In this document: one piece after another, positions 54,219-63,520 of the stretch
Position numbering within the stretch: position 1 is the stretch's first letter
How the letters are laid out: every line of letters begins with the position of its first letter
NCBI GenBank assembly: GCA_022360095.1
Contig: JAKSDK010000487.1
Span: 124,001 to 188,000, forward strand
DNA from: Phycisphaerales bacterium
GTDB lineage: Bacteria > Planctomycetota > Phycisphaerae > UBA1845 > UTPLA1
DNA length: 64,000 nucleotides
Reading direction: 5' to 3'
Translations under genes and position numbers: made by a program
The notes under the pieces: generated by a model
Seen by the model: only the letters and a program-made list of their open reading frames with translations
What the model was told of the DNA's origin: nothing
Databases searched by the model: none

Positions 54219-55576
54219 TGGGTCTTCCGCGCAGCGTGTTCCTGAATCCCTGCGATTATCTGCTTTTTTCCGACCAATCTCTTCGCATGCAACGGAAACA
54301 GGGTCCGAACATCCCCTACATGTGCATGGACATTGATGGTCCGCTTGACCCCGAGCGGATGCGACGTTCAGTCGCGCGCGCGACGGCGGCGAGCCCTACG
54401 ACGCTCGCTCGGTTGCGTTTCTCGCGTTTCAATGGACGCCCTTTATGGAGGCTGCCGCAGGACCCGATGACTGCGGCGCAGGAAGCGTTAAACGATACGT
54501 ATCGGTCCGTCGATGTGTGCGGATCGGGGATACCCTATGATGAGCCGACCGCGACGACGGGCGGCAGTCCGTCCGATTTGCGCGACGGGCCGCAAATATG
54601 CCTAACGCATTACGCCCTGGCGCACGGTCGATCGCGACTATGCATCCGCTGGCCGCACTGGTTGATGGATGCGGCGGGCGCGATGGCCTTCCTGGACGTT
54701 TGGGCAACCTGTTACGCGGAATGCGGTGACGATGCAATCTTGGCTGAACCGGTGGTGCCCGACGCCCGACAATGGCAGCCGCTGGCCGGAACCGGCCTGA
54801 GGGAGCGGTGGCGGACGATTCGATCGCAACCGAAAAGCAAATCCAAACTGCGAATCGGTGCTCCTTACGACGAAGCGTCGGGAACCGTGCGTGAAGATCG
54901 TGTGCTGCATCGATATTGGAACGAAACCGAGATGGCACAGATCCGGGCCGCGGCAAGAAACGAGATGCCGGCGGGACCTGCGCGCATTACTCGGTATCTG
55001 GCGGTTTGTGTCATACAGGCATTGGATCAATTGTTTCAGGAGAACGGTTGGTCCGGCGATGCCTTTCGGATCGCCCTTCCGATGAGAATGAGCGAAAACA
55101 CCCCGGATCATACTGCCCTGAGATTGCTGTTCGGCAACTACCTCGTATCACCGATTATCGTGATTGACCGGCGCATTGCAGGAGATCGGACACGCCTTTC
55201 CGAGGATCTGACGCAACAGTTGCAAGCGTTTCAAAAAGCACGAGGACCCGTTGCCCAATGGTCATTGATGTCACTCGCCGCGTTGTTACCGTTTGCGGTT
55301 CATCGACGGATCATCAGTTCACCGATGTTCGCGACGCAGTTCAGCTCCGGATTCAGTTTTTATGGTGAGTTGCATCCGCCGCTACGGAGCGTCGGGGGGA
55401 TGCGAATCAGCAATCTCTGGGGCGGCGGACCCACGACGCTGCCACCGGGCATGAACCCCGTCTTTAGCCGGTTCGATCAGTCGTTAAATCTGGCCTTAAC
55501 CTATGCATGGCCCGTCGTAAGCGATGAGACGGCGAAGCAATACCTGGTGCACGTCGAAAACATGTTGACGGCATAA
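54218..55576 (+). CDS. Condensation/PapA-like acyltransferase
   Basis: 452 aa. Start ATG 54218 overlaps the upstream stop; the frame is open to 53939 but overlaps the GT2 gene. Size and layout match condensation-superfamily acyltransferases: a catalytic-type HxxxD in IRWPHWLMDAAGAMAF (usual HHxxxDG), a second half with FRIALPMRMSEN and a DFGWG-like region replaced by MRISNLWGGGPTTLP. The first His of HHxxxDG is Pro here. PapA and WS/DGAT families acylate lipids; substrate is unknown. Translationally coupled to the GT2 gene. Confidence 0.66.
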   Translation: MGLPRSVFLNPCDYLLFSDQSLRMQRKQGPNIPYMCMDIDGPLDPERMRRSVARATAASPTTLARLRFSRFNGRPLWRLPQDPMTAAQEALNDTYRSVDVCGSGIPYDEPTATTGGSPSDLRDGPQICLTHYALAHGRSRLCIRWPHWLMDAAGAMAFLDVWATCYAECGDDAILAEPVVPDARQWQPLAGTGLRERWRTIRSQPKSKSKLRIGAPYDEASGTVREDRVLHRYWNETEMAQIRAAARNEMPAGPARITRYLAVCVIQALDQLFQENGWSGDAFRIALPMRMSENTPDHTALRLLFGNYLVSPIIVIDRRIAGDRTRLSEDLTQQLQAFQKARGPVAQWSLMSLAALLPFAVHRRIISSPMFATQFSSGFSFYGELHPPLRSVGGMRISNLWGGGPTTLPPGMNPVFSRFDQSLNLALTYAWPVVSDETAKQYLVHVENMLTA

Positions 55577-55599
55577 TCGGCTTCGCGGACCACTAGTTC

Positions 55600-55842
55600 T
55601 TAACTCCGAGCGTGAACGCGACACGCCCAATAGACCGGGCACCATCCCAACAAGGCCGTGGCCAAGAGTTCAATCTGGAAGACGAGGGCGACCCACTTGG
55701 GCCAATCGGGAGACTGGGCCAATCCGATCAAATTCAAGGACATCAGGATCGCTCCGATGATCAATCGCTGCACACGATCCGGAGAACCGACGCGGCCCCG
55801 TGCTCCAGGTGGGCCTGGCGTGGGATTACCGATGTCGCCCAT
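55600..55842 (-). CDS. DUF2892-type small membrane protein
   Basis: 80 aa. Two helices (RLIIGAILMSLNLIGLAQ and WVALVFQIELLATALLGWCP) with the family-typical VQRLIIG entry and the GWCPVYWAC end. DUF2892 segments occur alone or fused to rhodanese domains (YgaP-like). Here it stands alone. GGAGG lies 6 nt before the ATG. Upstream partner unclear: the GH5 gene precedes it on the same strand by 27 nt. Confidence 0.8.
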   Translation of the reverse strand: MGDIGNPTPGPPGARGRVGSPDRVQRLIIGAILMSLNLIGLAQSPDWPKWVALVFQIELLATALLGWCPVYWACRVHARS

Positions 55843-55869
55843 GTTTTTCCTCCAAAACCTTGGAGACGA

Positions 55870-57093
55870 TTAGTTGCCAAGATGCTTCAAAATTACACGC
55901 ATCCCCGGCTGGTTTTCCGAACGCTTTGTGCTGTCCTGCCCCGGGCCTAGCTCCTGGTCCATGGCATTCCACTCTCGCTCTCGAAACATGTAGTACGTCC
56001 AATGCCAGCCATTCTCCTCAATGATGGTCAACACATCGTCCAGCCATCGCTCGGCTCCTGCCACGCGACGGTCCGCGCCGAATTCGCCGATGTAAATGCG
56101 GTGGGATGGAATTTTGTGCCGTGATTGCCAGTCGCGAACGGGTTTGGCCATTGCCTTGCGCAATCGGTGGATGTCCCAATGAGCGATCGGACCGGGCGCG
56201 TCCGAGTCGCCAGACAAGTGACTCGGCGCATCGCCCGGATATTTCCATCGCCCCTTGTTTTTGCGAAAGGTCGTGTACAGCCACGGGCCATACCAATGAA
56301 AACAATAGATAACTCGGTCGTCGTCGATCGGCTTCAGATATCGCAGCGCCTGCGGTCTGCCGAACTGCCCGGGCTGAATGATAATAGGCGTGGTCGTATC
56401 GACGCTGCGAATCGCAGCGATTGTCTTTTGATAGATGGCGTTCAGATCGCCCGGCGTATCTTCGATACGCTTGTAATAGCCCGATACAGAAGCCTCGTCG
56501 TCAAACTTTAGGTCTTGCGTGACTTCGAAACCCGGCTCATTCAAAAGGAGGTAACCGATGACGTTTCGATTATCACCGTATCGCATCGCCAGCCGTTTCC
56601 AAAACTCGCCGAGTCGATCGTGCCACCACCATTTTCGATACAAGCGCCAACGAACTGGTCCCTTGCCGTGCGAACCCGGGACGAGCCCCGGCGAGATCAC
56701 GACGCGGATGTTGCGGGCTGCACACCCAGCAATGGTCTTATCCAGCGTCTGTAACGCCGTCTTGAAACGGTCGCTCTCAAAATACTGACTGTCCCAGTCC
56801 CTGAGGTCCGCCTCCGTCATCGCGCCGGGCATGACCGTCGGCTTCGGCGTGTCCGTGCTTCCGGGGAAAAAGAGACGGACAACATCGAAACCGTATTTTC
56901 GGGCCGCGTTGAGGTCGGCCCCGACACCGTCACCGTAGTAACCGGAATACACGGCGCCGCGCAGCGTCCGGTCCCAATGCGAAATCTTTGACGGATGTTT
57001 CTGCGCAAATGCGTACCCGTGGTGCAGGACCAGCAATGTGAACACAACCATCCAATTCACGCGGATTGAGGAATGATGAAGATGCGACGCCAT
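55870..57093 (-). CDS. Secreted glycoside hydrolase family 5-like protein
   Basis: 407 aa. Signal peptide WMVVFTLLVLHHGYAFA. TIM-barrel phrases of GH5: RGAVYSGYY, KYGFDVVRLFFPGS, NVIGYLLLNEPG (acid/base Glu in NEP), VIYCFHWYGPW and RIYIGEFGADR (nucleophile Glu), WHWTYYMFRERE. Expected to cleave a beta-1,4-linked glycan such as cellulose or mannan. AGGAG lies 7 nt before ATG 57093; a GTG just ahead at 57096 is less likely. Confidence 0.87.
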   Translation of the reverse strand: MASHLHHSSIRVNWMVVFTLLVLHHGYAFAQKHPSKISHWDRTLRGAVYSGYYGDGVGADLNAARKYGFDVVRLFFPGSTDTPKPTVMPGAMTEADLRDWDSQYFESDRFKTALQTLDKTIAGCAARNIRVVISPGLVPGSHGKGPVRWRLYRKWWWHDRLGEFWKRLAMRYGDNRNVIGYLLLNEPGFEVTQDLKFDDEASVSGYYKRIEDTPGDLNAIYQKTIAAIRSVDTTTPIIIQPGQFGRPQALRYLKPIDDDRVIYCFHWYGPWLYTTFRKNKGRWKYPGDAPSHLSGDSDAPGPIAHWDIHRLRKAMAKPVRDWQSRHKIPSHRIYIGEFGADRRVAGAERWLDDVLTIIEENGWHWTYYMFREREWNAMDQELGPGQDSTKRSENQPGMRVILKHLGN

Positions 57094-57277
57094 CACGTGA
57101 CTCCTTTCAACCGGGCTTTCTTGCCTGCTAGGTTCCGGATGTTGATCCTATCCAAACAGGCTGACCAGTCCAGGATTTTCTAAGTGGAATGTGATGGCCT
57201 CTCACAGTGAGAGTCACGGCTAGCACCCGTCCACAAAGTCACTTTTCGGTCTGAGTCATTGATGGCGATTCGAGTAT

Positions 57278-58111
57278 TCAATGACCAGAGCTTTTCAAAA
57301 CTGCTTGCGGCTCGGGCAATACTCCGCGTTGCGCCGGATCATCGGCTCTTCGTGGACGTGGCCAAGGGAAAAGCATCGGTGTCCGTTCCCGATAGCGACG
57401 GTACTCTTCTCCCAGCATCTTCAACAGATCGCGCTCCTCGAACCGGATTCCGATGATGACGATGTAAGCGGTGTTCACCAGAGCAAACAGCAAGTGACCC
57501 TGGGTCATGGTCGGGGTTGCCCAGAAGGCGATCATGAACCCCAACATCAGCGGATTGCGTACCATCCTATAAAGCCACGGCGTCGCGAAGCCTGGATGGC
57601 GGGGTGTCCGTCCGCGAAGGTTCAGGTATACCTGCCGCAATCCGAACAGTTCAAAGTGATCGATGCAGAACGTGGAATACAAGGCCAGAAGCCAACCCAA
57701 TGCACAAAGGGCATGGAGCATCAAGCTTCCGACGTGACTCTCGACGCTCCAGACAACCTCCGGCATGGCGCGCCACTGCCAGAAAATCAGCACCAGCACG
57801 GCATTGGTCACCAGGACAAACGTGCTCCGCTCAATCGGCGACGGCACGAACCTCGTCCACCATTGCTTGAAGCCAGGGCGCGCCATAATTGTGTGCTGAA
57901 TTGCAAACAGACTCAGCAGCAGAACGTTGACGAGAATCGCCCAACCCACCGGTTCAGCGGCGCCTGAAATGGAATCGATCGATTTCGGCACAACCCGATT
58001 TGCGGCGAAGCCGACCATGTACAAAAAAACAGCCAGAAATAGCACGTAGGTTGCCGCCCCGTAAACAAAAAATCCGACCCTGTTGCCCACGCTGGATGAT
58101 TTCGTCTCCAT
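57278..58111 (-). CDS. mddA: Methanethiol S-methyltransferase (MddA-like)
   Basis: 277 aa from ATG 58111, with AGGAG 7 nt upstream (frame open to 58198). Six-helix membrane protein. Family phrases: VVPKSIDSISGAAEP, SLFAIQHTIMARPGFKQWWT, IERSTFVLVTNAVLVLIFWQW, FELFGLRQVYLNLRGR and LYRMVRNPLMLGFMIAFWAT, then the EERDLLKMLGEEYRRYRERT cofactor helix. MddA methylates methanethiol to dimethyl sulfide with SAM. NnrU/isoprenylcysteine-methyltransferase relatives are the alternative. It lies after a DUF2892-GH5 pair and stands alone. Confidence 0.87.
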   Translation of the reverse strand: METKSSSVGNRVGFFVYGAATYVLFLAVFLYMVGFAANRVVPKSIDSISGAAEPVGWAILVNVLLLSLFAIQHTIMARPGFKQWWTRFVPSPIERSTFVLVTNAVLVLIFWQWRAMPEVVWSVESHVGSLMLHALCALGWLLALYSTFCIDHFELFGLRQVYLNLRGRTPRHPGFATPWLYRMVRNPLMLGFMIAFWATPTMTQGHLLFALVNTAYIVIIGIRFEERDLLKMLGEEYRRYRERTPMLFPWPRPRRADDPAQRGVLPEPQAVLKSSGH

Positions 58112-58304
58112 CGATAATCTCCTGATTTCACCGGTTTTTGGCTTTCTCAACGATGGTCCGGTCAAGGCTGTATGCGACATCCGAGGACCGACGTTCACGC
58201 TTTTTCCAGGGAATCCACGTCACGGATCGGTGACTTGGAGATAAAGCGTTTCGGCGGTAAAATACGGGGATTGCTGGTGTTATCAGCTTATGGATGGGAA
58301 GCTG

Positions 58305-59237
58305 ATGTCTGCGTTTGGGAAGAAAATGATCTCGATCCTCGGGGTTGCGTGGGCCGCGATGCTCAGCGGCTGCAACGTTGAGGACCTCTCCGCCTTGCGA
58401 CTCCTGCCGCCTTTCCTGGCCAATGCCCCGAGCAGCGTACACATGGAGAGCGGATTGACCTATGCCGAGCACGATGGTCAGTCCCTCCTATTCGATCTGT
58501 ACCGTCCGGTCATCACGGACGAACCGACACCGTTGGTCGTTGTGGTGTTCGGCGGAGGCTGGCGATCCGGTTCAAGGGATCAATTGATGGAGTTCGCGTA
58601 CGACCTGGCCGCCCATGGGTATGCCGCCGCTGCCATTGACTACCGCCTTGCCGACGGCACAAGCAAATTTCCAGATCAGGTCATTGATGTTCTGGCGGCC
58701 GTTGAGTTTCTTCGCGAGAACGCAGACCGCTTTGGCGTGGACCCGGCTCGTGTCGGGCTCTTCGGCGCCTCCGCCGGCGCGCATCTATCGCTACTGGCCG
58801 GCATGGCCGAGGACCTGAGCGTGTTCGATACGCGTTTCGCCTCGGGGCAGGACGCAGGAATCAATGTGATCGTAAACCTGTTCGGCCCGACTGACCTGAC
58901 GATCGAGTCCTCGCCGGAGACGGAAAGACAGATTCAGGCCGTCGAGAATTTTCTGGGTTCCCCGCTGGATCAGGCGAGAGCGCTTCGGCATCTCGCCAGT
59001 CCGATTGAATATGTTCGCGCGGACGGGCCGGCGGTCTTTACGGTCCATGGGCGTGCCGACATGCTTGTGCCGGTCTCACAGGCTCGCAACCTGATCGACG
59101 CGATGGCAACCGCCGGGCAGGAGCATACCTACATCGAGATCCCAGGTATGGGGCACACCATCGCAGCGATCTGGATCAGTTTTGAGGCGCAGAGTTATCG
59201 CGCCGCCATGTTCGAATTTCTTGCTGAACATCTCTGA
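58305..59237 (+). CDS. Alpha/beta-hydrolase (esterase-like) lipoprotein
   Basis: 310 aa from ATG 58305 (GGGAA 4 nt upstream); ATG 58290 is an alternative. Signal ISILGVAWAAMLSGCN with a classical lipobox LSGC. The fold follows the carboxylesterase/acetyl-esterase group: VVVFGGGWRSGSRDQLMEF (oxyanion, usually HGGGW, here FGGGW), GASAGAHLSLLAG (nucleophile Ser), VHGRADMLVPVSQ (Asp) and GMGHT (His). A catalytic triad is complete. Substrate unknown. Confidence 0.85.
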   Translation: MSAFGKKMISILGVAWAAMLSGCNVEDLSALRLLPPFLANAPSSVHMESGLTYAEHDGQSLLFDLYRPVITDEPTPLVVVVFGGGWRSGSRDQLMEFAYDLAAHGYAAAAIDYRLADGTSKFPDQVIDVLAAVEFLRENADRFGVDPARVGLFGASAGAHLSLLAGMAEDLSVFDTRFASGQDAGINVIVNLFGPTDLTIESSPETERQIQAVENFLGSPLDQARALRHLASPIEYVRADGPAVFTVHGRADMLVPVSQARNLIDAMATAGQEHTYIEIPGMGHTIAAIWISFEAQSYRAAMFEFLAEHL

Positions 59238-59241
59238 TCAA

Positions 59242-60387
59242 CTATTCAATGATGATCCGCGGAGTGACCATCACCAACAGGGATTGAGTGTCCTTGATCG
59301 AGCCGGTGTTCCTGAACAAACGATTGATGTATGGCAGCGTGTTGAGAATGGGAACGCCGCGCTGCTTCTGGCCGTTGTTCAACGTCAATCCACCGAGCAG
59401 GATGGTTCCGCCGTCCGGAACCGAGACGGTCGTGTTGACGGTACTGAGCTGAATCACGGGCATAAAGATTGAGTTGTTTACACCATTGCCGACGGCGCTC
59501 TGATTCGCGGTCAACTGGACCGCTCGAATCGGGGTAATCTCCATCATGATGAAACGACGATCGGCCGAGATGACCGGCCGGATATCGAATGCCGGGCCGG
59601 ACGTGACCGTCGAGACGTTTGGATTCAACGCCGAAGCGGCGTCGAAAAACGGCATCTCGACATCTTCGATCAGCGTATTTTCATTGGTGGCGATGACCGT
59701 CGCCGATTGACCGTTGAACAGGGTGACCTTGGGGGCCGTGATAATCCCGTTTCGTGTGTCATCTCTGGCCGCCTGGAGGAAAAAAAACGCTTCAATGTCG
59801 CTGAGGATTGCAAGACCGAACGAGGCCGCGTTGAGATTCGACCAATTGGTGTCAAGCACGGAACTGCCGGTGAATCCGCTGAAGTCCGGTAGACCGATCT
59901 CCTGGCCAAAGGGGATCTGAAGTTCGGCGAAAGCGGCGGGATAATAGTTAATCGATTGGCCCGAACCGGACTGAGGCACGGTCGGCAGAAAGTAAGTCTG
60001 GTTGTCGATCGCATCCGGCACGAACATGTGCGTGTTTTCCTGCCCTCCTACTTCGGAAGACGGGACGAGCGCGGCATTGGCGGGCTGATTGGCCGGCAAA
60101 CGATCTTCCGCCTGACGCTGAGTCAACGAAGCCTGCTCGTCGAAATTGAAGTTGAAATCGACGCCGATGCGCTCGAAGAACTCATCCTCAACACCGAGAA
60201 ACCGGACCTCGATGTCGACCGTGAGACTCTGACTCCGCTGATCGTTCGTGCCGCAGTTTTCCGAAGGGATCCCTAAAAGCTCGCAGAGAATTCCGCATCC
60301 GGAGCACATCATCAAAGACACCGCAAAGGCCGCCACGATCCCGCGCACCATCACTGTGTTCGCAACAAATGAATGGACTCGGCGCAT
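59242..60387 (-). CDS. Short secretin-domain lipoprotein
   Basis: 381 aa. Signal MVRGIVAAFAVSLMMCSGCG with a possible lipobox. The secretin core is recognisable: TAPKVTLFNGQSATVIATNE, FDIRPVISADRRFIMMEITP, NTTVSVPDGGTILLGGLTL and the end GVPILNTLPYINRLFRNTG, LLVMVTPRIIIE. Typical GspD/PilQ have N0-N3 domains and 600-700 aa; here only a short N-terminal region precedes the core. It may form a minimal secretin or be a secretin-like homologue. GGAGG precedes the ATG. Confidence 0.83.
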   Translation of the reverse strand: MRRVHSFVANTVMVRGIVAAFAVSLMMCSGCGILCELLGIPSENCGTNDQRSQSLTVDIEVRFLGVEDEFFERIGVDFNFNFDEQASLTQRQAEDRLPANQPANAALVPSSEVGGQENTHMFVPDAIDNQTYFLPTVPQSGSGQSINYYPAAFAELQIPFGQEIGLPDFSGFTGSSVLDTNWSNLNAASFGLAILSDIEAFFFLQAARDDTRNGIITAPKVTLFNGQSATVIATNENTLIEDVEMPFFDAASALNPNVSTVTSGPAFDIRPVISADRRFIMMEITPIRAVQLTANQSAVGNGVNNSIFMPVIQLSTVNTTVSVPDGGTILLGGLTLNNGQKQRGVPILNTLPYINRLFRNTGSIKDTQSLLVMVTPRIIIE

Positions 60388-60638
60388 TTTTCACCTCCGT
60401 TTTGATGATCCGTCTGCGAGGAGCGCCCGAATGAACAACCGGTCAATTATACCAGAACGTATAAACACCTGGCGGCTGTTGTTCTTATGAGGATGCGTCC
60501 GATAAGCGGACATGGAAAGTCTGAAGGCTCAGCGAACAAAGCTGAGCGCGAAGTTGCAATGACGATCTTCTCACGCGACATCAACTCTCAGTGACACACG
60601 TTTTTTGGTTGTTCGCGCATATTGAGGAGGGAAGCAGG

Positions 60639-61226
60639 ATGTACAGGCGAACGAAGCTTCTATCAACGACTCTCGCTGTGCTGCTCATCGGCCCATCCAT
60701 GACGACGGCAGCAATCATCTATGACGAAGCGGTGGACGGCGATCTCTCAGGAGACCGACTCGCACCGACCACTCGAACATTATCGATCGGGAGCAACACG
60801 CTGGCAGCCACTTCCGTCTCAGGTGATCTGGAATACGTTACACTGACCGTGCCTCCCAGTTTCCAGCTCGATGCGATCATTCTCGATTCGTACGTATCGC
60901 CAAACGTTCAGTCCTTTGCCGCCGTACAAAACGGAACCGTTTTCACGGAATCCCCCGCGTCACCCAATCCCGCCAATCTGCTCGGCTACAGCCATTTCGG
61001 AACCGGGCCGGGTCAGGTCGGAACGGACATCCTGGACGACATCTCCACCGGAGCCGGGGCCATCGGGTTTTCACCGCCCCTACCGAGCGGCGATTACACG
61101 TTCTGGTTGCAGGAGACGGGGCCGTCCCCCGCTGCGTATACGTTGGACTTTGTCGTGACGCCCGAGCCGGCGACGACCGTCATGCTTGGCTTCGCGGGCC
61201 TCTGGCTCTTGCGGCGCCGAAATTAG
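60639..61226 (+). CDS. PEP-CTERM-tailed secreted protein
   Basis: 195 aa from ATG 60639 (GAGGAGGGAAG upstream). Signal LLSTTLAVLLIGPSMTTAA. Beta-rich body (SIGSNTLAATSVSGDLEYVT, PSGDYTFWLQETGPSPAAYT). The tail TPEPATTVMLGFAGLWLLRR followed by RN is a textbook PEP-CTERM signal: PEP box, hydrophobic helix, Arg cluster. Such proteins are sorted by an exosortase and surface-released. No exosortase gene is in the window. Confidence 0.88.
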   Translation: MYRRTKLLSTTLAVLLIGPSMTTAAIIYDEAVDGDLSGDRLAPTTRTLSIGSNTLAATSVSGDLEYVTLTVPPSFQLDAIILDSYVSPNVQSFAAVQNGTVFTESPASPNPANLLGYSHFGTGPGQVGTDILDDISTGAGAIGFSPPLPSGDYTFWLQETGPSPAAYTLDFVVTPEPATTVMLGFAGLWLLRRRN

Positions 61227-61494
61227 TTACCTCGCTCATCCCATTTCCGGCTCGCTCGCCGTTGTGTTCGATCTGCAGTCCGATCTCGCTTTGTGATCGC
61301 CTGCGGGGCGAACCCGCGGCGGGCGACGTTTCGTAGCAAAGTCCACGTCGACCACGTGGTCAAGTTTCATTAAAAAATGTGCAATCCCAGCATCTCGTCA
61401 CGACATTCCTCTTAATGCGGGCCACGAGGCGCCTCCTCGAACGGGCCGTGATCATTCGTTCAAAATCAGTCACGTCCATTTGGGAGGAGAAGTC

Positions 61495-63510
61495 ATGGCC
61501 CGAATCACCGGAACTGGGACATCGCGGAGCCGTTATGCCACCGCTAATTTGCTGATATCGGGGATCGCATATGGCGTATTGGCCTTCGTCCTAATGAGAC
61601 AGGCCGCGACGGCGAATGCTCGATCCATCACGAATGAAAGTGCCGCAACGCCGAGCACCGCGCCGCTGGCGCGCCTTAGCGAGAACACTGGAGACTGGGC
61701 GGTTGATTTCAGATCGGCGCAGCAGAGCCCTACAGCGGCAAGAGGCGGGAGCATCCGCCTGACCGTGGAAAAAGTCGTGGAGCTCGGCGATCCGGCCCCC
61801 GGATTCGGTTCGGGAATCGTATTTGAGATCTTCGGCACCGACAACGTTTTCGGTGGTCCATTCGGAGCATTGCCGCGGATCGACGGAGAGGGGACGATCT
61901 CTTTTCACGCTTTCGTTGGCGACGATGCAGACCCAACGACCATGCTCCCCGGTTCGCCGCGAGGCATGTTTCGCCGGGTCGAAGGCGCCATCGATGTCAT
62001 CACGCGAGTGGGTGACCCCGCACCCGGGACGTCCGCCGTATTCAGCGGATTTCCAAGCCCGCTCGCCAGCACCCCATTTTTGCTGAACAACGGTAAGGTT
62101 GCCTTCTTCGGCAGCGCCGACACCATCCCGGGCGGTGAGGACGGCGTATGGACCGATCGTTCGGGTGAACTCGTCCTGGCCATGCTCGAAAACGCCCAAC
62201 TTCCCGGCATGGCGCCGAATGAGGACATCTTTGAATTCACCTTTGCCACTCGCGGGGACACCTTCTTTACGAACGTGCGAATCGCAGGCGGCGGCGCAGT
62301 CGGCACCGAACTCGAAGGGCTCTGGCGAAATCCCGGCCAATGGGAGCTGATCGCACGCGACGGCACATCGGCTCCCGGAACCGAGCCCGGGGTCGTTTTC
62401 GGCGAAGGCACGGGCCTCGCCTTCTTCGGACCGATCGATCGCTGGGACGCGGACACCAACAGTAAAGTGGCCTTCAACGCCTACCTGGACGGCCCTGGCG
62501 TTAACACGCTGAATGACGAAGGAATCTGGAACGAAGGCCCCGACGGCCTTCAGATCGTGGTCCGTGAGGGCGAAGTCGCGCCCGGCACGGGTGGGTTACG
62601 GTTCGGCGCCAGTACAGGCTTGCAGGCCTTCAACGACGAAGACAGCGCCCCGATCGTTCGCAGAAATGCCGGCGGCAAAATGCTCTTCGGGGCCCGACTC
62701 AATGGCCCCGCGTTCTGTTGCGGAAAATCGATCTGGACGAATCGTTCCGGACAACTCGAGCAGATCGCTTTTGCCTTGTCTGACAATCCATCCAATCCCC
62801 CGGGCGATCAGGCCGCCGGTTTTCCGAAAGGCGTGACCTACACGCAGTTTGATGCAGGGGCCATCAACGTGAATGACGAGATTGCGTTCCAGGGCTCCGT
62901 CACGGACGGCAACCCCGTCGCAGTCGACCCGCGTGCCATCTGGTGGGACCGACCCGGTGAAGTCACCCTACTCGCCCACGTCGGCGGCCCCGTCCCCGGC
63001 GTTCCCGGTGAAGTGTTCACGACCGTCGCGTTCAACGGCTTCCGGGATTCGGGGCATCTGTGGTTTTCCGGCACGTTCACAGGACCGAACAACTTCGGCT
63101 TTTTCCGCGTTGACCCGGACGGAGACATCAACCTTGTCCTTCGCATCGGCGACTTGGTCGATGTCGGTGGTGGCGGTGTCGATATTCGCACGGTCGGCGC
63201 CTTCGCGGTCGGCGCCGGGTCCAGCAACGAAGGCGAGCGTGTTTTCGAAGTTTTCTTCACCGACGGCTCCACCGGCATTTTCACTGCGGACTTGATTCAA
63301 CCGCCCGTCCTATTCGGCGACCTGAACTGCGACGGCCGAATCGACGCCCTGGACATCGCGCCATTTGTTCAAGCTGTCTTGGACCCGGTCGGCTACGATG
63401 CCGCATTTCCCAGTTGCGACATCAACAACGGCGATCTGAGCAGCGACGGCTTTGTGAACGAGTCGGACGTCGCGCCGTTCGTTCAATGCCTCACAGATAA
63501 TTGCCCTTGA
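61495..63510 (+). CDS. Large secreted DUF7453-like repeat protein with dockerin-like C-terminus
   Basis: 671 aa from ATG 61495 (GGGAGGAGAAG upstream). N-terminal helix ISGIAYGVLAFVLMRQ is a signal or anchor. The body has about six repeats built around (V/E)GDPAPG and VFxxF, e.g. ELGDPAPGFGSGIVFEIFG, VGDPAPGTSAVFSGF, VGGPVPGVPGEVFTTVAF. The end is a dockerin-like pair of calcium loops (GDLNCDGRIDALDIAPFVQ, DINNGDLSSDGFVNESDVAP). This end resembles those of the FG-GAP protein at 23999. Function unknown; surface or matrix role inferred. Confidence 0.82.
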   Translation: MARITGTGTSRSRYATANLLISGIAYGVLAFVLMRQAATANARSITNESAATPSTAPLARLSENTGDWAVDFRSAQQSPTAARGGSIRLTVEKVVELGDPAPGFGSGIVFEIFGTDNVFGGPFGALPRIDGEGTISFHAFVGDDADPTTMLPGSPRGMFRRVEGAIDVITRVGDPAPGTSAVFSGFPSPLASTPFLLNNGKVAFFGSADTIPGGEDGVWTDRSGELVLAMLENAQLPGMAPNEDIFEFTFATRGDTFFTNVRIAGGGAVGTELEGLWRNPGQWELIARDGTSAPGTEPGVVFGEGTGLAFFGPIDRWDADTNSKVAFNAYLDGPGVNTLNDEGIWNEGPDGLQIVVREGEVAPGTGGLRFGASTGLQAFNDEDSAPIVRRNAGGKMLFGARLNGPAFCCGKSIWTNRSGQLEQIAFALSDNPSNPPGDQAAGFPKGVTYTQFDAGAINVNDEIAFQGSVTDGNPVAVDPRAIWWDRPGEVTLLAHVGGPVPGVPGEVFTTVAFNGFRDSGHLWFSGTFTGPNNFGFFRVDPDGDINLVLRIGDLVDVGGGGVDIRTVGAFAVGAGSSNEGERVFEVFFTDGSTGIFTADLIQPPVLFGDLNCDGRIDALDIAPFVQAVLDPVGYDAAFPSCDINNGDLSSDGFVNESDVAPFVQCLTDNCP

Positions 63511-63520
63511 AAATATTGGA

